A DNA stretch of 64,000 nt, from NCBI RefSeq assembly GCF_004210375.1, contig NC_134831.1, positions 3,100,001 to 3,164,000 of the forward strand. The letters run 5' to 3'. This document shows positions 22,962 through 34,203 of the stretch, in pieces. This DNA comes from Tachypleus tridentatus (Eukaryota > Arthropoda > Merostomata > Xiphosura > Limulidae). A model generated the notes under the pieces. It made no database searches. It was given only the letters and a program-made list of their open reading frames with translations, and had not been told where the DNA came from. A program made the translations under genes and the position numbers. Position 1 is the stretch's first letter. The number at the start of each line of letters is the position of its first letter.

Positions 22962-23067
22962 TTGTGTGGATTTAAGCTCAAAGCAACACAATGGACTATC
23001 TGTGCTAATATCGAAACCCGGGTTCTAGCATTGTAAGTCTGCTCACGTATCGCTGTGGTACTAGGGT
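22962..23067 (-). mobile_element. SINE-C, internal deletion
   Basis: TTTAAGCTCAAAGCAACACA tail side, then ATATCGAAACCCGGGTTCTA and the head TATCGCTGTGGTACTAGGG. The GCCCACCACGGG-type block is shortened. Confidence 0.7.
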
Positions 23068-23404
23068 CTTTTATATTAGAACTGCGAATTCCACGAAATT
23101 CTAGATTTGTTTCTTTTTTAACGATTAGAATTTTTAAGTTTAAACATTATTTATTAATCTCTATATAGTTCAGTTATTTTCGACCAATTGATGTTTACTG
23201 TAATTCTGGAATAATACAGTCGTAGTAACTTGTTCCTGACGAAGAAATTTGAGCCCAGGCAATTTTTCTTATCACTGAATATCCCGATTACAGAAGAAAA
23301 AAAGAAAACAAATAAAAAGAAATTTACTGGAGTTGTTTCTGTCAAGAGAGCTCATCATGAACAGTGTGAGAATGACAACTGTCATGGAGCTGCTCTCTTT
23401 ATGG

Positions 23405-23835
23405 GGACACTCATGTTCAGCAGTCCGTCACCTCCTTTATTGTCCACTTAACTTCATCAGTTGATTCAGTGGTTTACCATATCCTTTACTGTCTACTTAA
23501 CTTAATTAGTAGCTTCAGTGGTCCAGTAGTTCCTTTGTTGTTATGTTAACTTCATCAGTTCAACTACTATCACCTTCATCAGTAGCATCAGCGGTCTATC
23601 AGCTCTTTTGTTACTAACTTAATAAATTCATCAGTAAATTCAATAGTCCATAAGTACTTTTATTCTCAATGTAACATAGTCAGTTGATTAAACAGTCCAT
23701 CGGCTCCTTTAACCGTCAACTTAATTTCATCAGTAGATTTATTGGTTCGGCGGTTCCTTTATTGCTAATTTTACTTCTTTATGAAGATCAGTGGTCCACA
23801 GATTTCTTCACTGTCAACTTCATCAGTGGATTAAA
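23405..23835. repeat. Degenerate minisatellite, unit about 50-60 bp, about 8 copies
   Basis: Recurring phrases: CTTCATCAGT(A/T)GATTCAGT, GGTCCA(T/G)CAGTTCCTTTATT and GTC(A/T)ACTTAA. Confidence 0.8.
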
Positions 23836-24139
23836 TTATGAACTGAAGCTGATTTTATTATAAGGAGAGCATTTTGTAGTGGAAGCTAAGTTGCAGGATT
23901 TTTCAAGATGCAAGATCGTAAGATAGAATAAGTCCCGACGTGGTGACATGAGGCTCCAAAATTATTTTAATATAACGTACTCATCTGTCCCAGAGTAAGT
24001 GGTAGAGAAAATAAAAGCGAGAAATAATTTTTAAAATTATGTTATGCCTAATAAGAGCTAAGATATATAAGGAAATTTGGAGGACCACAAACTTTAAATC
24101 TAAAGGCTGACCGACTCTGCGAGCTTCAAAACTTTTATA

Positions 24140-24870
24140 TTAGCCTGACATGAAAATCGAGACGTTTCTATTACTGTAATGATGCCCTAGGGTATAGGTG
24201 ATAAACCAGGTATTCTCAGTAACATATATTTTTTGTACGAAAATCATCTTTTTCAACTTGGGAGAAAGACGAACCCTATTATGAGCTAAATTTGCTTTCA
24301 ATTGAATGGTACAGTATTGTTTTGCTATACTCTGGAGGAATATTATGATGTGGAAGGAACTGTTGAAACAAATGTGGGTCATCACCGAGCCAGTTATAGT
24401 TCATGTTGCCACGTCTGATGATGTTCTGTTTGATGACCGTCCATCTTGACAATAGTTCTGGAGTGTGTTTGCCATTTCAAAAGGTTTTGTTGCAAGGCTC
24501 TTATATCCAAAGCACATTGCTACTCCCTTTCTGTTTTTCGTTATCAATCCAGTGTACGCGGACAACAGTTTTCCAGCATTTAGTTCAACAGTCGAATCGC
24601 ACAAAAATCCACAGACCATTTGACCTGTATGTCTTTACGTGAATCAGTATGAAAACTTATTTTATTTTCCAGTTGAAGGAATATTCGTGGAAGCAACTTT
24701 TGTATAATGAATTGGGTTGATTTGCCACACGAAAGTCCTCTTTGATTGTGTTACGTACCGTTGTCTGGAGCACGTGGATGTCTTTTTTTTCCATTGACCT
24801 TTGTATGCTCGTGGATTGTCACTTGTTACAAGATGCCATAATTTGTTTACCACGGCTTGGATACGACTTG
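24140..24870 (-). pseudogene. Possible decayed Tc1/mariner transposase
   Basis: Reading the minus strand with frame changes, 24853-24662 gives LVTSDNPRAYKGQWKK. Another frame at about 24790-24670 gives HVLQTTVRNTIKEDFRVANQ, which resembles the start of the second helix-turn-helix (HVSxxTVRNxL) of Tc1 transposases. Downstream frames (24619-24401, 24385-24140) have plausible protein composition, but I see no clear D/D/E residues and no terminal repeats. It could be another transposon superfamily. Confidence 0.35.
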
Positions 24871-25824
24871 TTGCAGGTTTCTTTCTGGATGTTTAAGGTT
24901 CTCAAGTTAATTCATATTATTTTATTTTATAATGCCGTTAAGTACTAGGGATACATTGGCTTGGAAATTCTAAATAACCATTTGAACATATCTTTATTGC
25001 TTAAGGGTGCGATTATTCTCTATCGGAAAGAGGTGTGACACACCCTTCCCAAAAGCGATCAATTTACTGTGGCGACATACTATCTACAAATGTCAAACAT
25101 TGTCAAAAAGTAGTTCTGATAAATTACATTTCACTGCAATTCTATATGGACTGTGACTGCAATTCGTTGACTTGCATATTAAAATTATTTTATTTTTGTT
25201 TCACAGAGTTGCTGTTAACATGATCGGCTTCCTAAGTTGATGGTGTACTACTTTTTTAATGTATATATATTTAAATAAAAATAGCTAGATATTTCGAATG
25301 CAAAATACAAGTGCCCAGTGTATCATTATACTTTTCTAAATCTTATATGGTAATAAACACTCGTTCAAAAGAAATCTGAAGTCAAACAGAAACAAAAAAT
25401 ACCACCAGGACTGAAGTGTAATCATTGTGCTAACGTAAAAGACTGGGAAACGTTTGAGTTTAAAGAGAATAAACTTTTTTCGTTAAAGAAAGGCGATTAT
25501 TTTTGACGAGAAAATGCAAAGCTAAACACCTGGTTGAGTCATATAATAACACTAAAAATATGAATATATATATGTGTGATACACGTGTCAGATACACGAG
25601 AAACTGGCTCAGGTGTTCTGAGCTACTTAAAGGGACCCTATGAGTGAAGTTGGGACAGGGTTGAAGTATCTATAAAGCCGCTATCTGTTAATAACACTAA
25701 TATTAAGACAGAGTTTTGAAGCCTCAACATTTTTTTAGTTGTCAGTATGGTTTGCTTAATTCTAAGAGTAGAGACTAAAAAAAGACATTAGGGAATCATG
25801 TTTTATTAATAAAGTATTTATCTT
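24871..25824. other. AT-rich spacer, no gene seen
   Basis: Short frames only (for example 25035-25223). Nothing else recognised. Confidence 0.5.
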
Positions 25825-25960
25825 TGATGACGAAAAACCCACTTGAAATGAAAATGTATCTTCAGGTTAAACTGAAGATGACTTAGGAGGGTCAAAACGT
25901 GTTCTCTGCTTTGTTAGTAAAGTATTATGTTAATACCCACACCAGCCGTTCTGAGATACA
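25825..25960 (+). repeat. Element X, copy 3
   Basis: Same left block as copy 2 (TTTGATGACGAAAAACCCAC) and same right block as copy 1 (ACCAGCCGTTCTGAGATAC). The core reads CTGAAGATGACTTAGGAGGG then TCAAAACG, so the GAAA strand is mutated to AAAA. A CTTCAGGTTAAACTGAAG hairpin precedes it. Confidence 0.65.
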
Positions 25961-26040
25961 AAATATTTATTATTGCATTCATGATATTAAAAAACAAGAA
26001 TGATAAAAATAGAAAAATCAATAATTATTACTGAAAACAT

Positions 26041-26420
26041 CTAATTAAGATCAGGACAAGTTCGAGTCTTATATCCAGTAGACAAGTTCCAGTTTTAGTT
26101 GACTAAAATGGGAACAAATTCCAGTTGTTACAACATATGATAGGGACAAGTTCAAGTGTTCGTTGACTAAAATAGAAACAAATTACAGTTGTCACAAACT
26201 GTGATAGAGGCAAGTTTCAGTTTTCGCTGATTAAGACCAGGACAGGTTCCAGTTTTCGTTGATTGAGATCGAAACAGGTTCCAGATATCTTGCATTCAGA
26301 TCAACTGACTAAGATTGAGTGAAATCATGGTTTTCATTGATTAAGATAGGGTCATGTTCTAATTTCGTCGATTAAGATCTGGACAAGTATCATTAAGATA
26401 GCTTTCAGTTTTCATTACGA
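26041..26420. repeat. Degenerate minisatellite, unit about 55-60 bp
   Basis: Recurring phrases: AGGACAAGTTCCAGTTTTCG, TTGA(C/T)TAA(A/G)AT, AAACAAATT(C/A)CAGTTGT. It appears to mix two alternating unit types. Confidence 0.75.
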
Positions 26421-26456
26421 CACGCTCATCAATCGATTAAACTTTATTATTTGTAG

Positions 26457-26558
26457 ATGTGTGTTTTCTTATATCTATCTGCTTTGTCCATAAATGACAA
26501 TCGAATCCCTAATTTTAGCATTGTAAACCAGAAGACTTACCGCTGTCCCACCGGGGGA
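26457..26558 (-). mobile_element. SINE-B
   Basis: GTGTGTTTTCTTATATCTAT tail, AATCGAATCCCTAATTTTAG B box and TTACCGCTGTCCCACCGGGG head. Confidence 0.75.
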
Positions 26559-27096
26559 CTGATTTGGAAATAGAGAAATCTGTTTATTTTTTTCATCTTT
26601 ATTTTCAGTGTAAACTGTGAGTTTTCAAAAGAATGAAATAGAATAGCAACTGCTCGAATAAAGTTAAGGCGAACGACCCGTTATAAATCCAGTCTGGGAA
26701 TTTCTCACGTTTATTGTTGCTTGACCAGAAACCTAAGAAACATTCGTACAAAAAAACAAATATATATATATATAATTCCTTAGCTTATTGTGCTTCGTGT
26801 ATGAAAGTAAATGGTGTTATTAACAACACTTAATCTTAACGCTGAGAGAAACATTTCAAGGTAGACTAGACAGAGGCAGTTTTCCTCTCAAGGTTATAGC
26901 TTTTCTTGGGGTGTAAATTTTATCTTCGTTTTTCTCTGAAGAAAAAACAACAACGACAGCTACAAATCACCTTTCTGTTTGAGTGACCAAAATGTAAGAG
27001 CTGGGGGTGACCTGTTATACCAGTCAAGCGTTTCACTTTTGGAATGGGCGAAGGAAAGTGAGACTATCTCAGCCACGTGAACTAATTAACAACTGA

Positions 27097-27217
27097 CCCA
27101 TGGTGGCTCAGCAGCAAACCCGAGGACTTATAATGTTAAAAATTTGGATTCAGTCCTCGTCAAGGACACAGCGAGATAGCTCACTGTCCCGTTGTTAAGC
27201 TTTGTACTGAAAAAGCA
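27097..27217 (+). mobile_element. SINE-C
   Basis: CCCATGGTGGCTCAGCAGCA head through GATAGCTCACTGTCCCGTTG. Confidence 0.7.
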
Positions 27218-27226
27218 TTATTTCCA

Positions 27227-27350
27227 CCCCCTTCTTCAGTGGCATAGTGGTATGTCTACGGACTTACAACGCTAGAAACCGGGTTTCAATACTCGTGGTT
27301 GGCAGAACACAGGTAGCCCTTTGTGTATCTTTATGCTTAACTTCAAACAA
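27227..27350 (+). mobile_element. SINE-C, second copy in tandem
   Basis: TTCTTCAGTGGCATAGTGGT head, GGTTTCAATACTCGTGGTTG, TTTATGCTTAACTTCAAAC. It follows another SINE-C by about 10 bp in the same orientation, but the two differ too much for a recent tandem duplication. Confidence 0.8.
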
Positions 27351-28400
27351 TTTCGCAAAAACTTCTACGGTTTATTTAAGATACCAAAAAAATTCTCAGT
27401 CAGATAATACTTGTAATTAACAAAAACTTATCCATATATTTGTGGTCTTTGAAACATTTGGAAAAAGAGAAAAAGTGGGTTTTATTCTTTTTTATTTCGG
27501 CCAGTATTATTTATTAGAGGGTTTTATTTTCATGTAAACGCGGTATGGTGACATTAGCGACTAGAAAAGGTATGCTTCATTACTCATGCCTGAATTTCAC
27601 ACAAGTCACGTGCATATGCAACGAGCGACAACAGTATTTTATTCGTGTTTTCGAGCCAAGAGCAGACTTAAAATGCTTCATGTTTTTATTAGTGGAGATA
27701 TAACATTAATCACATAGAAATATCAAATAGAAACAGTATAAGGTCAACACACGAGTGACAACTTTACGGACTTTCAGTTCACTAGCTAAATAATTTCACT
27801 TGTCTTTAAAAAAAGGGGTTAATGGAGAAGCACTGTTTGTGTTAAAATGTAAACTTTATTAATATTTTAATGATAAAATTATTTTACTAAATTATTTTAA
27901 TTTTACAGGTACAAGTTTGGCATTAAGATTAATTGTAGATGCAAAGTATTTACGATACGTGCTTACCAAACATTCTGATGTGTTATATAATATACATACA
28001 AGTATCACAATAATAAGTGAATAAATTGTCCTAATTATTCTTGCTAATAACGCACCTGCGAATTTAAACTTCATAAACGTTTTTTTTTTCACTAACTGAT
28101 TTTCCATAATTTAGCTACGCAAGGATTTTTTAACAGATCGGAAAGAAAAACTCTTACTAAGATCCAGTCGTTATTTCTTTTACAACATTTGACATTTTTT
28201 ATTATTACTTTCTTATGTTTGAGTTCTAGAGCTTCTACAAGACTCTGACGTCGCGACTGGTCTAGGGAAATCTATAGACAGTGGTTGTAAACATGTTAAG
28301 CAGAACAAAATGTGATCTGATTTCTGTGGATATGGTTCACGTATGTAAAAGTACATGTAACGTTTTGTGAAACATATGTACATGATGAAGATAACTGGAT
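27351..28400. other. AT-rich spacer, no gene seen
   Basis: Nothing recognised. A minus-strand frame at 27892-28107 has no identifiable domain. Confidence 0.45.
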
Positions 28401-28480
28401 ATTATTTTCAGACTCAGCGTACGGGAGTAAGTATAGAACATGTAAAAATGTGAGCTAATAAAACCATTGTAGGCCTGTGT
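28401..28480. repeat. Dispersed repeat, related to 53170-53255
   Basis: ATTTTCAGACTCAGCGTACG, then TAGAACATGTAAAAATGTGA and ACCATTGTAGGCCTGTG recur at 53170 with substitutions and one gap. The family is unknown to me. Confidence 0.6.
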
Positions 28481-28695
28481 AATCAGTACTTTTATTAGAA
28501 TGTTACAATAAGTTATGAAGTACGTTCAGTCAACACTGTTTCTTACATTATGTATCAAACAGTTTTATCTGTGATAAATGAAGGAAGAAGAAAGTTATCT
28601 CTACATTTCCTTTCCTAATGTCATTACCTGTAACACAAGTTTACTAGGAACAATGAGGCGGGTAATTAATTCCTTAGAAATCTCTGGTCTTACTC

Positions 28696-29205
28696 TGTTA
28701 GAGTTATTTTATCATCAGAATCTTCAATGTCATTACGTCACTTGATCAACTATTGACTAAGATTGCATGATCGTTTGGTGTTGCTGCTCTGGAGTTATTC
28801 TATTATCAGAAACTTCAATTTTACTACGTCACATGATCAACTATCGACTAAGATTGCATGATTTTTGGTATTGCTGCTCTGGAGTTATTTTATATCAGAA
28901 ACTTTAACGTTATTACGTCACTTGATCAACTATCGACTAAGATTGCATGATCGTTTGGTATTGCTGCTTTGGAGTTATTTTATCATCAGAAACTTCAATG
29001 TTATTACGTCACTTGAGCAACTATCAACTAGGATTGCATGACCTTTAGGTATTGCTGCTTTGGAGTTATTTTATCATCAGAAACTTCAATGTTATTACGT
29101 CACTTGATCAACTATCGACTAGGATTGCATGATCGTTTGGTATTGCTGCTTTGGAGTTATTTTATCATCAGAAACGTCAATGTTATTACATCACGTGATC
29201 AATGT
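28696..29205. repeat. Minisatellite, unit about 90 bp, about 5.5 copies
   Basis: The unit runs GAGTTATTTTATCATCAGAA, then ATTACGTCACTTGATCAACT, ATCGACTAAGATTGCATGAT and CGTTTGGTATTGCTGCT. TTACGTCA resembles a CRE half in each unit, but nothing indicates function. Confidence 0.95.
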
Positions 29206-29787
29206 TAAAAGTAGCTAATGTTGTATGACGCTTTTCATATGTACTCTGTAATCATTTTTTTTTGTGCAAGTCAAACTTACAAAACTATGAGGATCATATT
29301 TTATCATAGCTCGTTATGTTCTGTAGTCTACTCATTGTGTCTCTAACACAACATCTGCAGACCAGACGTTAACGAGAGACAACAGAGACGGCTGCTTAAA
29401 TCGCCAAGTACTCGGGAGTTCCAACGTTAGTAGGGGCACATCCTTAATTTCTCCCTAGGGCGCCAGGTAATCTATTGCTGGCTCTCAGTATGTGAACATT
29501 CAAATTCATTCATTTCTCAGTACACGTTTCTTCAGCGGTAAACAGTCTTGGGTGCTTTGTTCATACGTGTATATAAAAAAAGGAAAGTTAACTGCTATTA
29601 ATTTTGAGGCAGAACAACCATTAATTTATGTAGCAGTTTGTTTAAACGTAGGAAATAATACATTGTAAAGACTGAGCTATGTTCTGAACAATTTACTACC
29701 AAGACATTTAGTAGTTTTTTAATACTATATTCAATAAAGTCGCTGTAAAGTGTTTGGGCATTCATTCGAAGGTCATCATCTCTTATA
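29206..29787. other. AT-rich spacer, no gene seen
   Basis: Nothing recognised in this stretch. Confidence 0.5.
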
Positions 29788-29898
29788 CGTCCTAATGGTT
29801 CAGTGGCAAGTCTTCAGGCTTACAACGCTAAAAATCGGTTTTCGATACTCTTGGTGAGAAGAGCAAAGATAGCCCTTTTTGTGCAAGTTTGTGCTTAA
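29788..29898 (+). mobile_element. SINE-C, cut at the mariner end
   Basis: Head CCTAATGGTTCAGTGGCAAG through TGTGCAAGTTTGTGCTTAAT. The tail stops where the mariner begins at 29901, which suggests the mariner landed in or beside the SINE tail. Confidence 0.75.
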
Positions 29899-30061
29899 TA
29901 TTAGGGTTGTTGGAGAATAATTTCGTTTTTGTTACCCTAAATTCGAACGTTTCTAATTATGTGTTTTCCTTTATTTTCAAGTGAATTTGATTTAGTAGCT
30001 AAACTAACTCCTCTTGTTCATTAATTTTCATTAACAAAAAAGTTTTCTTTTAGCCAAAAAA

Positions 30062-31340
30062 AAAAAAAATGGTTGACCACATTCCTAATGAGAAGGCCTG
30101 GGATGGCCAGGGGGGTTAAGGCGTCCGACTCGTAATCCGAGGGTCGCGGGTTGGAATTCCCGTCGCACCAAACATGCTCGCCCTTTCGGTCGTGCAGGCG
30201 TTATAAAGTTACGGTCAATCCAATTATTCGTTGATAAAAGAGTAGCTCAAGAGTTGGCGGTGGGTGGTGATGACTAGCTGCCTTCCCTCTAGTTTTACAC
30301 TGGGAAATTAGGGACGGCTAGTGCAGATAGCCCTTGAGTAGCTTTGCGCGAAATTCAAAACAAACAAACAAACCTAACGAGAATCACATCTGACGCTGCA
30401 TGCTTTATGAGTTTTGTAAAGGTAACAAGGTAAGGGAGGCAATAAAAACATTTGTATGGTTTATAAAGACTCTTTGAGTGTTCGCAAACGCCAGCAGTGT
30501 TTCGGAAAATTTAGGTCAGGTGATTTTGATCTCTCAAATTACCATTGTTTAGAGAGACCAGTAGAGTTGGACAATAAGCTCCAGAAATCAGAGGTTGGGT
30601 TAGATTTAAGTCTAACCATTCAAGTTGACAGTTGTCAGAAAAACCTAATTATTCTTGGTCTAGCGTTCAAGATCAATAGACAAGGAGTGTGGGTTCCACG
30701 TAAACTGTCAGATGGCAAAAAAGCCCAGCGAGTAACAATTTGCAATTCATTGATAACTATACAGGAGAAGAAAAAAATTTGTTCGCGGACTGTTACAGGA
30801 AATCAGAACTGGGTTCTTTATGTCAACACCAAGTGCTTATCTCTGGCTTGAACCAAATTCCGACAGTCAAATCAAATATATATCCGCAGGAACTCTTTGT
30901 TGTCTGTTTGGGGAACAGAGTCGACATAATTCACTTTAAGTTATTGAAACGAATAAGACAATAGTTGCAGACCCTTATTGTTAACAGCTGTACCGTTTGC
31001 ACCAGGCTTTGAATAAAAACATCCAACGTTGGTGAACATAAAATGGATCATTCTGCACCATGACAATATGAGACCACATTCTACAAGAATGACTCATAAC
31101 AAGATCAGGTATTTTGATTAAAAAATCCTGCCTAACCCTCCACATTCTCCTGACATTACCTCTTCAGATTATCAGTTGCTCGGATACATGCAGTATTTCC
31201 TCAGCGATAACATGTTCAAAAATATTAATGCATCAAATTTGCTATTATATAATTCTTTGTCTCAAGGAATGCCTCCTTCTATTACCGAAGAATTGATATT
31301 TGATTGAAAGATGGCGCATTGCCATTAATAACAGATCGTT
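30062..31340 (+). pseudogene. Mariner transposase, frameshifted and interrupted
   Basis: The start is ATGGTTGACCACATTCC at about 30069. The SINE follows, and the frame resumes as LYEFCKGNKVREAIKTF (about 30400). The helix-turn-helix region follows (KFRSGDFDLSN, about 30505-30540), then a GVWVPRKL linker (about 30690), TVTGNQNWVLYVN (about 30790-30830), HHDNMRPHST (second catalytic Asp region, about 31056-31090) and NPPHSPDITSSDYQL (about 31135-31175). The last is the SPDLAPSDYHLF block that carries the third catalytic Asp of mariner DD34D enzymes. The Asp of the expected TGDEKW motif reads Asn in TGNQNW. Several frameshifts and stops make it non-functional. Confidence 0.85.
30095..30372 (+). 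mobile_element. SINE-A inserted in the mariner transposase start
   Basis: Full-length copy (GGCCTGGGATGGCCAGG to CAAACAAACAAA). The target-site duplication CCTAATGAGAA (30084-30094) and CCTAACGAGAA (30373-30383) falls in codons about 6-9 of the transposase. Confidence 0.95.
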
Positions 31341-31390
31341 GATTGAAAAAAAAATACGAAAAAAGCGACATTATTTTTCGATACTTCTAA

Positions 31391-31800
31391 TAATAATTAA
31401 CCCAAAACGACTCTGCTCTTCACAGCCAGAGAAATGAAGAGTTTGTAATGTTACAATCTCAGGAATTTCAAACAGTATTGGTGAAACAGTTGTCTTCAAA
31501 TATATATAGTGTAAAAAAACAAACAAAAACTCAACATTGGCACACCGACTCACGCGCACGCCATCAAACTATTTGGAATATCGCATAAAATAAACTTGAC
31601 AAGACTTGCATTCGTCGATCGAAGATTAACGTTGATTAAACAAAATCTTGCCTGAATTACTACACGTAAGAAACTAACTTTATTATTTAAGTGAAAGGTT
31701 TTTAGTTCAATATGGATTACTGGTTTTCTGACAGGTTGCTGTATGCCTTTTTTATTTGGCTTAACTTTGGTTTCCATAGTTATCATTAAGTGTGCTTTTT
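31391..31800. other. AT-rich spacer, no gene seen
   Basis: Two overlapping minus-strand frames (31371-31559, 31550-31786) without recognisable domains. Confidence 0.45.
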
Positions 31801-31912
31801 GCTGGGACAGCGGTAAGTCTGAGGATTTACAACGCTAAAATCAGGGGTCCGATCCCCCTTGGTAGATACAGCAGATTGCCCGATGTGGCTTTGCTATAAG
31901 AAAACACGCACA
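31801..31912 (+). mobile_element. SINE-B
   Basis: GCTGGGACAGCGGTAAGTCT head through GATGTGGCTTTGCTATAAGA and AAACACGCACAC. TAAGTGT occurs just before (about 31788) and just after (31912). Confidence 0.85.
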
Positions 31913-31919
31913 CTAAGTG

Positions 31920-32064
31920 TATTATCTTATTTTTGTTTATTTGTTTGTTCGCTGTTAAGCACAGACCTACCCAATGGGTTATCTGTAGTGTGCCAGTCAC
32001 GGGGATTCAACCCGGGTTTTAGCGTTATAAGCCTTCAGATTCTTCGCTGAACCACTTGGAGGAC
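31920..32064 (-). mobile_element. SINE-C, next to the SINE-B target site
   Basis: Minus strand: TGTTAAGCACAGACCTACCC through TTCTTCGCTGAACCACTTGG. ACACTAAGT flanks it (31909-31917, 32063-32071), the same phrase that ends the SINE-B. Confidence 0.8.
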
Positions 32065-32479
32065 ACTAAGTTGTGATTAGTAAGTGCACCCCCGCTTTGC
32101 GCATTATTAATTATAGTAACTTCGTGGAAATGACAGGCCGGCGTGCGTGTGTATCATTCACTAAGCAGATCTACCCTTGTACAGGACGTAGGCAAAGATA
32201 CCCTTGTTACGAGCGTCATTAAACGTCACAATCGTTTGGCCTATATTTTATATATATTCCATTTCAAAACAATAATTTGTTTAAAGTACTTATCGATCAA
32301 CAAGTTTCAACGTAATTTATTTTTATTCGTCTGTCGCTTTATTGTAAGGTCGATTTGAATAGTTTCGTTCTAGCTGAGTTGATTTATTTTGATTTTTAAC
32401 TTTGAGAAAAACTATTCGAGAAATATCTATGCTGTCCTTCCAGACGGAAGGTTGCTTTTCAACACCTTTCACAGTATTC

Positions 32480-32535
32480 GCACAACCTTCAGGTTGCGAG
32501 TTGAATGCTCTAACCATCAAGCCATGACAGGCCTG
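32480..32535 (-). mobile_element. SINE-A head fragment
   Basis: CAACCTTCAGGTTGCGAGTT, then ACCATCAAGCCATGACAGGC, the tRNA-like head only. Confidence 0.45.
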
Positions 32536-32544
32536 AGGTGAGTT

Positions 32545-32960
32545 GAATTTCCTCGATCTCCTGGAAGGCCGATTTAAGTCGTCTTGTTTTTCTATAATGG
32601 CCTATTTGAATCGTCTCTTCCTTTCTTTGAAGACCTATTTGGATCGTCCCTTTCTGGAAAAGTCTATTTTAATCGTCTCACTATTTCCTTAAAGACCTAC
32701 TTGAATATTTTTGACTTTTCTATGAAGAAGGATTTCTTTCTTGGAAGGCCTGTTTGAATTGCCTTATAATTTTCTGAAAGGCCTATTTGAATCGTCTCAT
32801 TCTTTCTTGAAAGGCGTATTTGAACCATTTTCTTCTTTCTTGGAAGGCCTGTTTTAATCGTCTCATTCTTTCTTGGAAGGCCTATTTAAATTGCCTCGTT
32901 CCACCTCGAAGACCGACTTGAATTGTTTATTTCTCTCTTGGAAGACCAATTTGGGTCGCC
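32545..32960. repeat. Minisatellite, unit about 43-46 bp, about 9-10 copies
   Basis: Unit like TTTCTTGGAAGGCCTATTTG, then AATCGTCTCATTC. Units differ by roughly 10-25% by eye. Confidence 0.9.
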
Positions 32961-34017
32961 TTACATTTTAGTGAGAGCTAAGTAAAATTATGCGTTGCCT
33001 TATTGAGAGCTAGGACGAAACCTTGTTTCTGTTATAAAATAAAGCAGAAGTAAACACATTTGAATACGCTCCTGATGACCCATGTATAATATCAACATGT
33101 CATTATTACTAGTTTTACAACATGTCTATTTTCGCTTCACTGTTTTGCTCTTTTTATGGTTTGTCTGCAGATCTGCCTGAACTGTTGCAATTTGCCATAT
33201 ATGTTAAGTAAACATTATATTTATTTTAATTTTGTATGTTTCGTTATCTTACAACAAAAAAACGTGCATGTCGTAAAGTCAATTTAAGGAGACCAGAAGG
33301 AGATAGAACATCTGGTCCCCCTAATTCTTTTATTTCTGGTATAATAAATATGAGACGTTATACTTGTTAATGGTTCTCTTCGGGATCGGTGATCATGCAC
33401 CTGGAACAAATTACCAAATCTACAAATATTGATTGCCTAATGGACGGTAAACTGTAGCAAGGAAACTGTCAGATTAACCACTGTTAGAGGAAGAATAATG
33501 AAATAGAAGCAGTTTCATCATTGTAATTTAAGAATTTGTGTTAAAGGCGAAAGATATTTGTTTGATATGCTAATTAATAACGAGTGAACTTTGGTTTATA
33601 AAAAGTATAATGAAATTTGTTGTAGAAATAAGATGATTTCTTCTCTCAAAGTTATGGAAATCTGTTCTTTTCTATCACTTGTGTGATGGAAATAAAAGAA
33701 TAGTTATTTGAAATAAATAATTATTCGATTAGTGCTGTTCGCCCGTATATTAATAAATCAAACGTAACACGAGGGTGAAGAAAGGTAATCTTACAAAAAT
33801 ATAAATAGGGTGGTTTACTTCCGCTGAGTGGCTATTTTTATACCTAAATATTGAAATGGCTGTCTAATTTGATATCATTTTGTAATGTGTAATACAGGTA
33901 GGGAGTATGACAGTACAGAAATAGAGAGTGGTTTATTTTTAATACAAGGTTATTTTTATATGCCTTAAGATAGGAGTGGCTGCCTATTCCTAACTGGCTG
34001 TAGACAGCGAAAAGAAG
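32961..34017. other. AT-rich spacer, no gene seen
   Basis: Nothing recognised except a hairpin-like CTGGCTGTAGACAGCGAAA at 33994-34012, just before the next array. Confidence 0.45.
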
Positions 34018-34203
34018 TAGGAGTCGAAACGTTGTGGGTTAAAGTACCCGACTCCTAACATCGAAAGGAAGTAGGAGTCGAAACGTTGTGGGTTAAAGTA
34101 CCCGACTCCTAACATCGAAAGAAAGTAGGAGTCGAAACGATGTGGGTTAAAGTACCTAACATCGAAAGGAAGTAGGAGTCGAAACGTTGTGGGTTAAAGC
34201 ACC
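34018..34203. repeat. Hairpin-forming minisatellite, 53-bp unit, four copies
   Basis: Units start at 34018, 34071, 34124 and 34172. Each full unit has TAGGAGTCG and, 22 bases later, its perfect reverse complement CGACTCCTA. The loop is AAACGTTGTGGGTTAAAGTA plus CC. The third unit has lost the downstream arm of the stem. GTCGAAACGTTG also occurs in or near the element X family. Confidence 0.9.

Larger units (their letters stand above)
29901..31390 (+). mobile_element. Mariner element, dead, with SINE insertion
   Basis: The ends are imperfect inverted repeats: left TTAGGGTTGTTGGAGAATAA, right (reverse complement) TTAGAAGTATCGAAAAATAA, both continuing (T/G)TCG. TA lies outside at 29899-29900 and 31391-31392. 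Removing the SINE leaves about 1.2 kb, the usual mariner size. Transposase remains fill the interior on the plus strand. Confidence 0.85.

Noticed and set aside
28696..29205. CRE-like TTACGTCA enhancer array
   Set aside because: The motif is part of a minisatellite unit, with no promoter or gene nearby to suggest regulation.
30456..30964. Two overlapping plus-strand frames as host genes
   Set aside because: They carry mariner transposase motifs, are frameshifted relative to each other and lie inside TA-flanked ends.
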